Shown here piece by piece: positions 1-11,074 of a DNA stretch of 64,000 nt. The position numbers and the translations under genes were made by a program. Location of the stretch: positions 2,218,622 to 2,282,621 of the forward strand of contig NC_068342.1 of the NCBI RefSeq assembly GCF_014633365.1, given 5' to 3'. This DNA is from Diospyros lotus (lineage: Eukaryota > Streptophyta > Magnoliopsida > Ericales > Ebenaceae). Numbering within the stretch: the first letter of the stretch is position 1; every line of letters starts with the position of its first letter. The notes below the pieces were generated by a model, which was given only the letters and a program-made list of their open reading frames with translations, ran no database searches and was not told the DNA's origin.

Positions 1-59
1 AAACCCAACTTATCACAGAAGACGCGAATTAAAGATGAAAACCAATCATCACCCACCAA

Positions 60-340
60 GGTATAAACACATGCAGAAATTGGGTTCGATTTAAACAAGA
101 AACGGAACAATTTTTCAGGGTCATACTTCTTCGATCATCCAACGTGGATGTGCAATTCAAAGCCTTAATTCACAATGCATAATAGAGAAGAGGAGAGATA
201 GAGGAAGGACCCTAACCGGAGATTGCCTGTGATACCGTAGAGAAAGGCGGAGAGAGCCGTTACGTATCAAGTCGCTGTTGCTTCCTCTAACCAGCCGTGG
301 ATAGATCCACCCCCACTTTGAACTGGGATCTGAATTCTCA
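60..340 (-). other. possible 5' end of a gene running off the left edge
   Basis: Read on the minus strand, this stretch is less AT-rich than its surroundings and looks like a plant 5' leader: CT-rich runs, a TTAGGGTCC motif, then a purine-mixed segment heading to the window edge. No protein could be recognised in the bases available, and any coding exon would lie mostly outside the window. It could equally be unannotated intergenic sequence. The call rests on composition alone. Confidence 0.25.
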
Positions 341-1600
341 TGAATTATTTCTTTTTGTAATATCACTAGTAGCCCCTGAATTTTAGTTTATTTTGTGTAT
401 GACCCATTATTGCTAGAATATTTATTACAGTCTTAACCCTAAATTTAAGGAATAAAATACTCCCTCCCTCCCTCCCTGTCCTTTGGTTGGTTGGGACCAT
501 GAAATTCCATGTCATTATTTTTGGACATACATTACATTATCTCTTTAATTCTTTAAATATGACTCGGGCTTGTCTTTCTTTCTTTCAAAATTTCTTCTTT
601 TTTTTTTTCTCATATTTAAAAATTCTGGCTTCTGATACTATTAAGAGTTTAATTAGTAATTAATGAACAGTTAACACGTGGATTTTGCTTCTGGATGAAG
701 TTGCTAGTATTTCATTTACCCAAAAAATAATAATTGAGTTTTGAAATATAAATAATAATTAACAATTAAAAAAAAGCAATTCCTTCTACTATTATGATAT
801 GAGAATAGTAAAATTATTATGATATAAATAATAATCAGTTTTTTGTTTTTTATTTTTATTTTTTTAATATGAGAACCTATATAAAGTCTATTATAGATTG
901 CACAGATTGATTTGATTCCCTTTCAAATTGGATTACATCACCCACAAGCTTATTAATCTGAACAAGAGGGATTAATTAGACAAGGGCTTGTTGCGTTTAA
1001 AAGTTACTTAAATCTCCACTGATTGTGACGATTAACATGAGGACGGACAGCTTACCAAATATGCCTGGCCTGCCACCTACTCTTTTTTTGCCCTTCTATA
1101 AATAATAATGAATTTGGATTTTTCTTTTTTGGACCTAAAGAAAAATAAAATCATCTTATTTCAAGAGTTAAAATATATATTTTTTTTTATTGATTAACAA
1201 TAAGTATACTTTATTTTTCACACACATCACCAATGCAATCAATAAAAATGTTTTGGATCTAAAATAACAAAATACAATAAATCACACTTTTACCTCAATA
1301 CTCCCAAAGGTTTAGCTACTGTAGTGATATAATATAAGCCTAACGAATAATGGCGGCCTCCTCTTCTACAACTAAGACGAGCAAGAGCAAACCTGAGTAC
1401 AAATTTCTATGTAATTTACCTAATGCAGCATTTATTTGATCTAAGTAAGAAGTATTAATTAATTTTGTTGGTAAATTAACTCTCTGTAGTGACTTTGGAT
1501 AATCATCAAACAAAAACAAAAAGGTCAACAAATAGATTGAATATCAACACAAAAAAATAAAAAAGGGGAAGTGGAGCGAATAACTAGGGCGTCTCCCCTG
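341..1600. other. AT-rich intergenic stretch
   Basis: No gene is visible. The stretch is AT-rich, with short homopolymer runs, a CCCTCCCTCCCTCCCT run near 463-478, and degenerate AT-rich repeats. The part after about 1560 may include the distal 3' end of the cytochrome c transcript. Confidence 0.5.
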
Positions 1601-1867
1601 TATGTATCATCTTATCTCATAACAACAAATAAATACAGTTTGGTGATGCCACCAACTTGGCATTAGGATGAAGAGGATGAAGTGATCCTGCAATCAGACT
1701 AAAAAATGGCATATGGTGTCCTTTTCATTTCAACACCTTTTTATCAACGATGAATATAAATTAGGCTGTAATCAGCGGGGCTCCATTTCCATGGAGAATT
1801 AACACTCTCTCAATATGGGGGGGTTCAGCTTTCTGGGGAAGAACCGGGGACCACAATACATGGTCTC

Positions 1868-1873
1868 TTTATT
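1868..1873 (-). terminator. candidate polyadenylation signal of CYTC
   Basis: The minus strand reads AATAAA here, about 145 nt after the cytochrome c stop codon, a reasonable 3' UTR length for a plant gene. Plant poly(A) signals are loose, so other sites may be used. Confidence 0.45.
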
Positions 1874-2017
1874 TGAACAAATTTATGTGGTACTGGTAAG
1901 CTATAGTTTCAGCCCAAAAAAAAAAAAAGAATTCCATCGGATGGATATTGGATTGACCAAACTCTTCCGAAAAAAATAGCATGCATGCCTGTATCTGTAT
2001 GACACCCAAAAAACGAA

Positions 2018-5000
2018 TCAGGAAGTTGCTTCCTTCAGATATGCTATGAGGTCCGCCCGCTCCTGCGGCTTCTTCAATCCCGGGAAAACCATCTTTGTCC
2101 CAGGAATGTACTGCAAATACAACATACCCAGGAATTAATTAATTATTAAGCTACATGGAGATAAATAAGAGCAAAGTTCCTAGAATATCCATGCGTGCAA
2201 GTTCAACATATTAATTACTTTTAAGTCGATGTACAATCTCAAGTTGAATACGTATACCTAAATGCACACAACTGAATTTTCTAGATCATTGTCTCAAGGT
2301 TAATTTTTCCATAAGAAAGTAAAAAAAACAAAAGGACCACAGATTAACGGATAGGAACAAAAACATTAATGAAAGAAATCCAAGCAAGAGACCCATCAAA
2401 GTGCTAATTGTTAATACAAGGAACGATGAAAAATTCCCAAGAGCTCAACTTGCTTCATCTCCCAAGTGTAGCATGCGGTCCCTAGAACCTTTGATCTGCC
2501 CTCTTATTCAAGAATGCAGAAGGCGGTTCAAATCCAAACCCAAAATAAGTCTTTATCCCCATAAATATAGGATGGTTTTCCAAGAAAACAATACTCCATT
2601 GGTGACATGGAAAAGGGGGGCGGGAGAGGGAGAGAGAGAGTCATTGCTGCAATGTTTTCAAATTCCTGGAGTAATTTAATTCTATTTGCAGTTCTCTCAA
2701 TTTTAATGGCAGTTAAAATCAATACTAAGAAAAAAAAATACATAGATTAACCCCCTACTGGAGATTTTCTGAATTAATCTAGGCTTAAATACAACTATGT
2801 GGAAGCAATTAACTAGATATAAAACAGCACCAATATTTTATCCAGGTTTTCCGAAACATGAACACAAAGCATGATAACAATCAAGCGACAACAGAAGACA
2901 CACATCACAGACAACATAAATATTTAAGTGGAACAAGACAAGAAATTTCTTGGAGTACCACCTAAATTATGCAATTAACCATTAAGAGGGCAAGAGGCAC
3001 AGCACAGTTACCTTTTTTGGATTAAGCAAGTAGTCATATAATGCATTTTCCCCCCAGATAACAGCCATGTTCTTGTTTGCAGTAGAGTATGAGTACCCAG
3101 GAGTGGTGCCAGACTGCCTTCCAAAAAGGCCATTCAAATTTGGTCCTGGACAATTCAATTGGTACCAGAATAATAACCTTTAGTGTTGCAAGGGGAAGAT
3201 GGAAAAAGATACAGAAAGGAACTTACAAACATATTAAAGTAACAAGTGAGTGTGAAGATAGATTCTGGACAATACTAATGGAAAGAACTAAAAAAGCATC
3301 TAAAACCTCAAATAATAAGTAACAACATTTTGTATTTAAATAATTTTGAAGTAAATTTTTTTTCATATCTACACCAGGTAACTTAAGACCCATTTGATTT
3401 TACTATCAATTTTTAGTTTTCTATTTTCATTTTCACCTTTTTGGAAAAAGAAACAAAAAGTAGCATCTGTTGCATTGTATTTGTTTCCCAAATAAATTTT
3501 CATTTTTTAACAAAAAAAAGTAACACCAAAAAGGTATTCCAATTCCCATTCGTCCAACTAGCCATCCCCTTCATCAGCCTAAATCATGTTGATTGACTAG
3601 CCACACCCTCTTTATCAACTTAAACCCTGGCGAGTTTTTAGGGAATAGGTATATTTGTCAACATAAAATAATTTTTATATATTCAATTATCTGATAAAAT
3701 ATGCAACATTTTTTTATCCAGTATCACTTTCAGTTTTTACTCAAATTTTGAAAAATGATAATTCTATCTAACAAAAACAATGGAAACACAAAAACAAATA
3801 AAAAATAAAACATGAAAACTGAGCAAAATCAAGAAGGCCCTCAGTCATCTTTATTACACAACAAACTGCTTTTCTTGCTGTTTTTTATAATGGCAATCCA
3901 AGATTCTTTTTATTTACTTATCAAAATAAATATTAAACCTTATGGCATTAAGGCATTCTTGAGCTCATTATAATGATCAATTAGAAACCCCATAGAGCGA
4001 TTCCCTTAAAGTTCAGTCAAGCACAAGACATCTATCAGGTTCTATGAACCACCAGCCCCATTTTATTTGAAGTAAAAGCAACATAAACTGCATGTATGTA
4101 ATTTAAATTGAGACAAAAGAACAAAGGAACCAAGTTATGCTGTATTGCCAATACAATCAACATAAGAATAAGAAAAAATGTCCATTGATTTAACATATAC
4201 ATTTGATAATAAGTAATTCTGGGAAAACTTGCATAATTTCAACTTAAAACATCTTTATATGCATTACCGTTCTTCTCTGTAAAAGCTAATCGTTTCAATT
4301 TCAACTCTTTCAAAAACTGTCAAATTACAAAAAGGAAAATCTAGTTTGTAGGCATTACATAATACACATCCTAAATCAATGAACATTTATGACCAATCTT
4401 TAAATAGAATGACAAAATGCTGCACTTTCATTAAGAGGACCTGAAACCTGAACTCCATTAAAAGAAGCAAATTTATAATTCTACAGTTGTTTCATCTGAA
4501 AACCAAATGAAGGCCTGAACTTACATAGAAGAATAAGAAATTTCTTTCTGCAGATGTTCCATCTGACAACCTAACATAAACAATTATCTTAAATGAATAA
4601 GCAAATTCAAAGGCAGTACAATTATTTTCTGAACCAAACCTAAAGAGTCTTGACTACAAAACTGAATGATGAATGCAACCATCAGGTTGAATATTTTGAA
4701 ATATTAATTGTGGTCAGACTAAATTCTGGCTGGGATTATTTATTTAAAGAGCTAGATGGAAATTAAAGAAAAAGGGGACCGACTACTTGTGGAAAAAGCA
4801 TATCCACATGTAATACATACCATGTAAATTATGTGACTTTCTTTTGGAATGAACATACATAAGAAAGTATAAGAGATGCCTACCCAGAGAGTTGATAATG
4901 ACTAGCCATTTGGTGGCCAAAATTAGCCTTAGAAGAATTAAGACATGAAAAGAATCTTGCTGTTACAATTAGTTACAAGAATTCACCCTCAATGACTAAT

Positions 5001-8000
5001 CTACCCCTGGGTTGTAGCAGCTATGTGTGGTAATTTTTATGAACAAAACTGAGGTCTTTAGAAGCATGTTATTGGTATATTGAAATAAAATATTCACATA
5101 CTTCGGAATGTTCTGTTTAAAGTTATTTGCGATTAACATGCCGTGATATGACAGCCCTAGGTTGGTAAAAGAAATGGGCATGTAAATGCTTAGTTACAGC
5201 TTGACAATAACCCCTATTAATCGTAACCTAAGTAAATGAGAAAGGCCTGTGATGCTTAAAATGAACCCCCCATGGATTTGGGTGAACACAAGCTAGATAC
5301 AGACAAGGGAAATGAAAAGACAAAAGGATCAAAATTAGCAAGATTAGAACTGAGTTTAAGTGGAGCCATAAAACTCTTTTTGAGTAAAATGAAGTACAAA
5401 TGTGAATAAAAGAATAAGGGTAAGTTGAGGGGGAAAAAAAAGAGATTAGAGTAGCTTAGACCATCTCCAACCCAAAACTTCAAAATGGTGCAACTTTTGC
5501 ACCAAAATTGTGCAACTTTCACACTATCCTATCAAGACATCTCCAACCCATTACACCAAAAGTTACACCAAAAGAATGGTGTTATTTCTATTTTCTTTAA
5601 TTCATAACAATTAATTTATTTCAAAAAATTACTTAATTATTTATGCAATTGCAAATTAAATATGTAAAAAAAAATTATACATATTTACATAAAATATTGC
5701 ATTTATTTAAAAAATAAAATACAATATTATACATAATATCACAATGTACAAGATTTATAATTTAACACGACAAGATTCAAAAGGGATTATTTTAACGAAA
5801 AAATATTACAAAGAAAAAAATACAATTAAGACTCGACATTTAATTCTCAGAATTAGTATATTCCTCCCACAAATGTTCAATCAATTCATTTCGAAGTGCA
5901 ATGTGAGCCTTTTTATCCTTGATTTTTCGGTGTCGAGCAAGGAATTTTTGAAATCGGGTGCCTTCAACAACCATCTCAACGTCTGGACTTGGTGCTTCTA
6001 CCCAATCTCGAAGTGGTGACTCAACATCACGTTCATCCTCAATAATCATGTTGTGCATAATAATGCACGCAGTCATTATATCGTGTAAGACATTTTTTTG
6101 CCAAAAGCATAATGGTCCTGCAACTATTGCAAACCTAGATTGTAGAACCCCAAATGCCCGTTCTACATCTCTCTTGTTTCATTGCAAAATATTTTTTTCT
6201 TGGAACCACGTGGCTCACGTTTGTACAAGAGTAGACCACTTCGGGTATATACCATCTGCTAAATAGTAACCCATATTATATTCGTGTCCCTGTATGACGT
6301 AATTAGCGGGATGAGCAATACCTTCAGCTAGGTTGACGAAGAGATGAGAGGCCTCCAAAACATTGATGTCGTTATTTGAACCCGGCATACCGAAATGTGC
6401 GTGCCATATCCAAAGATCGTAATCTGCTACAGCCTCGAGAATAATTGTTGGAGATCGACTTCGGCCTGCATATTGGCCGGCCCAAGCGGTTGGACAATTT
6501 TTCCATTTCCAGTTCATACAAATCCAAACTACCTAACATTCCAGGAAAACCATGTTGTCTACCAACATAGAGCAGCCTCGCAATGTCATCAGCGTTTGGT
6601 GATCTCAGATATCGACCCCCAAATACCTCCACAACAGCACGACAAAATTTCTTCATACTTTCAATAGCAGTGGACTCCCCGATTTTGATGTACTCATCAA
6701 TTGCATTTGCTGCGACACCATATGCCAACATACGAAACACAGCAGTTACCTTTTGAATCGAGGACAAACAGAGTCTTCCTAGAGCATCCATTTTCTGTAC
6801 AAAGTAGTTGTCATGAGCTGCAACGACCTGAAGTATATGCAAAAATAATCTCCGTGACATTCGAAAGCGGCGGCGAAACATCCCTTCGCCCTAACATGGG
6901 TTCTCAGCAAAGTAGTTGTTGAACAATCTTTCATCAGCGGCCTCCCGATCTCGATGAATGATTATATGACCAGGTATCGAGCCCCCATGTATCGGTTGGT
7001 GTTGTTGCTGATCAAGCAGGTGAGCGAGAATGATGTTGTTGTTATACAAAAGACTGGCGGCTTCAATTTGGGCATCAATTGCTACTATGTGATTCGTAAG
7101 TTTTACTTCGCTATCATTATCACTTTCGGACAACGATGCCGAAGAAATAGAATAATTTGAGGGACCTCCAAGATTGAAATTCATTATGGTCAATAAGGAA
7201 TATCGAATTTCAACGATTTTTTGCAAATACTAAGTGTTGCAATTTATAGTTGTCGGATATATCTTATCCTCAATTCTCACATCATTATGCGAACATGCAT
7301 CACAACCATTTGATTGGATATCATCAAACCTCACCTATTGGATTTAATTCCCCATACCTAATCTTATCTTATCCCCAAGTCTCACCTCGTTATGCGAACA
7401 TGCATCACAACCATTAATTGGATATCATCAAACATCACCCATTAGTATATTTTATACATACTAAAACAAATTTAAGAGGAGACATAATAGGAATAACATT
7501 TTTCCACATTGGAGGGAGGGGGCAATTTGGGAATAAAATAAAAAACGACAAAATGCCGTGGGTGAATAGTGGGACGCCAAATATGGCGTCCCACTGTTCA
7601 AGACGCCATTTTAGCGTCCAGTTTTGCCGTCCCATTAGAGACGGCAAAACGACAATCAATGGGTGAGGTTTAATGATATCCAATCAATGGTTGCGATGCA
7701 TATTCGCATAACGAAGTAAGACTTGGGGATAAGATAAGGTTAGGTATGGGGAATTAAATCCAATGGGACGGCAAAACTGGACGCTAAAAGGGCGTCCTGA
7801 ACAGTGGGACGCCATAGTTGGCGCCCCACTATTCACCCACGGCATTTTGCCGTTTTTTATTTTATTCCCAAATTACCCCTCCCTCCAATGTGAAAAAATG
7901 TTATTCCTATTATGTCCCCTCTTAAATTTGTTTTAGTATGTATAAAATATACTAATGGGTGAGGTTTGATGATATCCAATCAATGGTTGTGATGCATGTT

Positions 8001-10837
8001 CGCATAACGAGGTGAGACTTGGGGATAAGATAAGGTTAGGTATGGAGAATTAAATCCAATGAGTGAAGTTTGATGATATCCAATCAATAGTTGTGATGCA
8101 TGTTCACATAACGATGTGACAATGGGGATAAAATATATCCGACAACTATAAATTGCAACACTCAATATTTGCAAAAAATCATTGAAATTCGATATTCCTT
8201 ATTGACCATAATGAATTTCAATCTTGGAGGTCCCTCAAATTATTCTACTTCTTCGGCATCGTTGTCCGAAAGTGATAATGATAGCGAAGTAGAACTTACG
8301 AATCACATAGCAGCAATTGATGCCCAAATTGAAACCGCCAGTCTTTTGTATAACACAATATCATTCTCGCTCACCTGCTTGATCAGCAATAACACCAACT
8401 GATACATGGAGGCTCGATACCTGGTCATATAATTATTCATTGAGATCGGGAGGCTGCTAATGAAAGATTGTTCAATGATTACTTTGCCGAGAACCCACGT
8501 TACGGCAAAGGGATGTTTCGCCGCCGCTTTTGAATGTCACGAAGATTATTTTTGCACATACTTCAGGCCGTCGCAACTCATGACAACTACTTTGTACAGA
8601 AGAGGGATGCTCTAGGAAGACTCGGTTTGTCCTCGACTCAAAAGGTAACTGTTGTGTTTCGTATGTTGGCATATGGTGTCGCAGCAGATGCAACTGATAA
8701 GTACATCAAAATTGGGGAGTCCACTCCTATTGAAAGTATGAAGAAATTTTGTCATGCTGTTGTGGAGGTATTTGGGGATCAATATCTGAGATCACCAAAC
8801 GATCGATATCTGAGATCACCAAACGCTGACGACATTGCGAGGCTGCTCTATGTTGGTAGACAACGTGGTTTTCCTGTAATGTTGAGTAGTTTGGATTGTA
8901 TGCACTGGAAATGAAAAAATTGTCCAACCGCTTGGGCCGGCCAATATGCAGGCCGAAGTGGATCTCCAACAATTATTCTCGAGGCTGTTGCAAATTACGA
9001 TCTTTGGATATGGCACGCACAATTCGGTATGCCGGGTTCAAATAACGACATCAATGTTTTGGAGGCCTTTCATCTGTTCGCCAACCTAGCTGAAGGTATT
9101 GCTCATCCCGCTAATTACGTCATACAAGGATACGAATATAATATGAGTTACTATTTAGCAGATGGTATATACCCGAAGTGATCTACTCTTGTACAAACAA
9201 TTCATGAGCCACGTGGTCCCAAGAAAAAATATTTTGCAATGAAACAAGAGAGTTGTAGAAAATATGTAGAACGGGCATTTGGGGTTCTACAATCTAAGTT
9301 TGCAATAGTTGCAGGACCGTCACGCTTTAGCAAAAAAGTGACTTACACGATATAATGACTGCGTACATTATTATGCACAACATAATTATTGAGGATGAAC
9401 GTGATGTTGAATCACCAATTCGAGATTGGGTAAAAGCACCAAGTCTAGACGTTGAGATGGTTGTTGATGAAGGCACCCGATTTCAAGAATTCCTTACTCG
9501 ACACCAAAAAATCAAGGATAAAGAGGCTCACATTGCACTTCGAAATGAATTGATTGAACATTTGTGGAAGGAATATACTAATTCTGAGAATTAAACGTCG
9601 AGTCTTAATTGTATTTTCTTCTTTGTAATGTTTTTTCGATCAAATAATCCCTTTTGAATCTTGTCGTGTTAAATTATAAATCTTGTAGATTGTGATATTA
9701 TATATAATATCGTATTTTATTTTTTAAATAAATGCAATATTTTATGTAAATATGTATAAATTTTTTTTACATATTTAATTTGCAATTGCATAAATAATTA
9801 AGTAATTTTTTGAACTAAATTAATTGTTATGAATTAAAGAAATAAGAAAATAGAAATAACACCATTCATTTGGTGTAACTTTTGGTGTAATGGGTTGGAG
9901 ATGTCTTGATAGGATAGTGTGAAAGTTGCACCATTTTAGTGCAAAAGTTGCACCATTTTGAAGTTTTGGGTTGGAGATGGTCTTAGTTAGTGGTTATACT
10001 TTTGGGCCCACATGAAAGTTTAGAATGTATCAGAGAAATGACATCTTACCAGGAGATTTGTAGTTTGTACACAAGGCCTAGTTGTTGTAGGAATTTCTAA
10101 ATACTGACACGAGACTCCCTTGGGAAGTCTAGGAGGAGAGTTGGTGGGGAGCGCGCCCCACTTCAGGGTGGGGTGTGACACAACATCATAGATCACAATC
10201 AGCATTTATCATTAATCTAAATCAATGAGGAAAACACACACACAAAGAAACTGAAGAGATTATAGCCTAATTAAGGAATTAGACATTTGTCAGCAAAGGT
10301 GTTCGAACCCTCAATTTGTGAACTGAGCAATCTTTGACTGGCTCATTTGATAATTTACGTGTTTGGCTTTGGAAACATGTGGAAGCACAGAAAACTATTT
10401 CGTTGGCCAGCCAAAACAGATCTTGAATTAACTTCCTAAAATCGATAAGCTATGAATCAGTTAATATGCAACCAAACTGAATCTTAAAAAAGACCAATCA
10501 TCCATAACGCAGATCAGGCAAACGCAATCAACAAATAGAGAAGAGAAAAATAAGCATTGAATAGAATATCCAATCATATTTAAACGCAAGAAGCCCGTAT
10601 AGCAACAAGATCTTTGCGTCATATATAGATATAGACACAACAGAGAGATCATAGGAAGGAATTAAAGAAAGATGATTGGATACAAATAGAGAAGAACGTG
10701 TTCGTTGAGGGAAGCGATCGATCACCTTGTTTGTGGCCAGCACCTTTTTCGACGGTGTGGCACTGCGCGCACTTCATCTTGAAGATCTTCTCTCCCGATT
10801 TGGTATCGCCGGGCGGAGCTTGCTCGAATGTGGCCAT
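2018..10837 (-). CDS. CYTC: cytochrome c, 112 aa, three exons
   Basis: Mitochondrial electron carrier between complex III and complex IV in the intermembrane space. Exons on the minus strand: 10837-10726, 3145-3012 and 2110-2018 (339 nt with TGA). All junctions are GT-AG, and the reading frame is continuous across both introns (phases 1 and 0). Haem attachment motif CAQCH is at residues 23-27, with His27 as an axial ligand; Met89 in PGTKMVFPG is the other ligand. The plant N-terminal extension ([10 protein letters not shown]) is present and the length matches plant cytochromes c (about 111-113 aa). The start is the ATG at 10837; a GTG directly upstream is in frame but not a plausible start. 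Intron 2 is 901 bp. Intron 1 is 7580 bp, because a 4.5-kb Harbinger palindrome (5459-9982) and a smaller foldback element lie inside it. The 5' flank carries a site II element and a telo-box. No disabling change is seen in the exons. Confidence 0.96.
3387..3842. repeat. foldback MITE-like element in CYTC intron 1
   Basis: The left end reads GACCCATTTGATTTTAC; the right end, reversed and complemented, reads GGGCCTTCTTGATTTTGC. Both continue into T-rich arms that match loosely (TTTTCATTTTCA-like against TTTTCATGTTTTATT). It encodes no protein. The ends are approximate and I could not settle the target duplication. Confidence 0.5.
5840..7226 (-). pseudogene. Harbinger transposase, left-arm copy, disrupted
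   Basis: The minus-strand reading starts near 7226 ([12 protein letters not shown]), continues through a Ser/Asp-rich N-terminal region, then into the helix-rich segment ([11 protein letters not shown], 6881-6530) and the nuclease segment ([18 protein letters not shown], 6270-6420), ending near 5840. The coding sequence breaks into at least four frames: between 6900 and 6880, near 6515 (GMLGSLD, after which the frame shifts), near 6215, and around 6080. The family's DDE nuclease resembles HARBI1 and the motif [11 protein letters not shown] is characteristic of plant Harbinger transposases. The partner Myb-like protein that autonomous Harbinger elements encode is not recognisable here. Confidence 0.85.
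7245..8150. repeat. central tandem repeats of the Harbinger palindrome
   Basis: About 105-bp units recur here in both arms and in the spacer. Each contains the words GATATCATCAAAC or its complement GTTTGATGATATC, a GATGCATGTTCGCATAACG segment, and AATTAAATCCAAT. Two units lie at 7260-7440, one forms most of the unpaired spacer at about 7660-7765, and two lie at about 7960-8110. They sit just upstream of both divergent transposase genes, so they are probably the element's regulatory region (inference). Confidence 0.7.
8169..9594 (+). pseudogene. Harbinger transposase, right-arm copy, disrupted
   Basis: Inverted copy of the left-arm gene. It starts at about 8169 with the same [13 protein letters not shown]-terminus and ends with the TAA at 9592-9594 after KEYTNSEN. 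Disruptions differ from those of the left arm. The frame breaks near 8360-8403. There is a stop at the TGA of about 8912 just after LDCMHWK, and another stop replaces the Trp of YPKW near 9179. A 24-bp in-frame direct duplication (8774-8822, YLRSPN repeated) adds residues. The C-terminal 79 residues from 9355 are open. Because the damage differs between arms, the two copies have mutated separately since the dimer formed. Confidence 0.85.
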
Positions 10838-10886
10838 CACCTACGCCTGGCGAGACAAACAAGCTGAGCTGCGAACGTTCCCGATC

Positions 10887-10893
10887 TAGGGTT
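10887..10893 (-). promoter_or_regulatory. telo-box in CYTC 5' leader
   Basis: The minus strand reads AACCCTA, 50 nt upstream of the cytochrome c ATG. Telo-boxes combined with site II elements are known in promoters of plant genes for ribosomal and mitochondrial proteins. A 7-mer match alone is weak evidence. Confidence 0.4.
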
Positions 10894-11066
10894 CCACCAC
10901 ACTCTCGATGGATGAAGAAGAAGAAGACGAGAGAAAACCAAAAAGGTAAAAAGGCTGCACGAACTTTCAACGAAGCTTTATGCTCTTTTCGGAGACCTCT
11001 CCCTCTCCGTTAACGAATTTGTCCGAGCGTGGATCGGGAATTTGTCTGAAAAGACGGAAATAGCCT

Positions 11067-11074
11067 TGGGCCCA
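11067..11074. promoter_or_regulatory. site II element(s) TGGGCCCA upstream of CYTC
   Basis: The palindrome TGGGCCCA gives an overlapping TGGGCC on both strands, 230 bp upstream of the cytochrome c start codon. Site II motifs (TGGGCC/T) drive the Arabidopsis cytochrome c promoters and are bound by TCP factors. The position fits a core promoter element. Confidence 0.5.

Larger units (their letters stand above)
5459..9982. mobile_element. palindromic PIF/Harbinger element (inverted dimer), TTA target duplication
   Basis: Both outer ends read GACCATCTCCAACCC going inward and are flanked by TTA (5456-5458 and 9983-9985), the usual 3-bp target duplication of the PIF/Harbinger superfamily. Homology between the ends does not stop at a short terminal repeat. 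The left arm (5459-7633) and the right arm (9982 back to 7764) are inverted copies for about 2.2 kb each, around a 130-bp unpaired spacer (7634-7763). Each arm holds one damaged transposase gene transcribed outward from the centre. No internal copy of the GACCATCTCC terminus is seen near the centre, so this is one inserted unit rather than two adjacent complete elements. It sits in intron 1 of cytochrome c, antisense in one arm and sense in the other. It cannot be autonomous, because both transposase copies are broken. Confidence 0.9.

Noticed and set aside
5459..9982. Two independent adjacent Harbinger insertions
   Set aside because: There is only one TTA pair, at the outer ends, and no transposon terminus at the centre.
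10280..10310. GTGTTCGAACCCTC, reminiscent of a tRNA T-loop
   Set aside because: No acceptor stem, D-arm or anticodon arm could be fitted around it.
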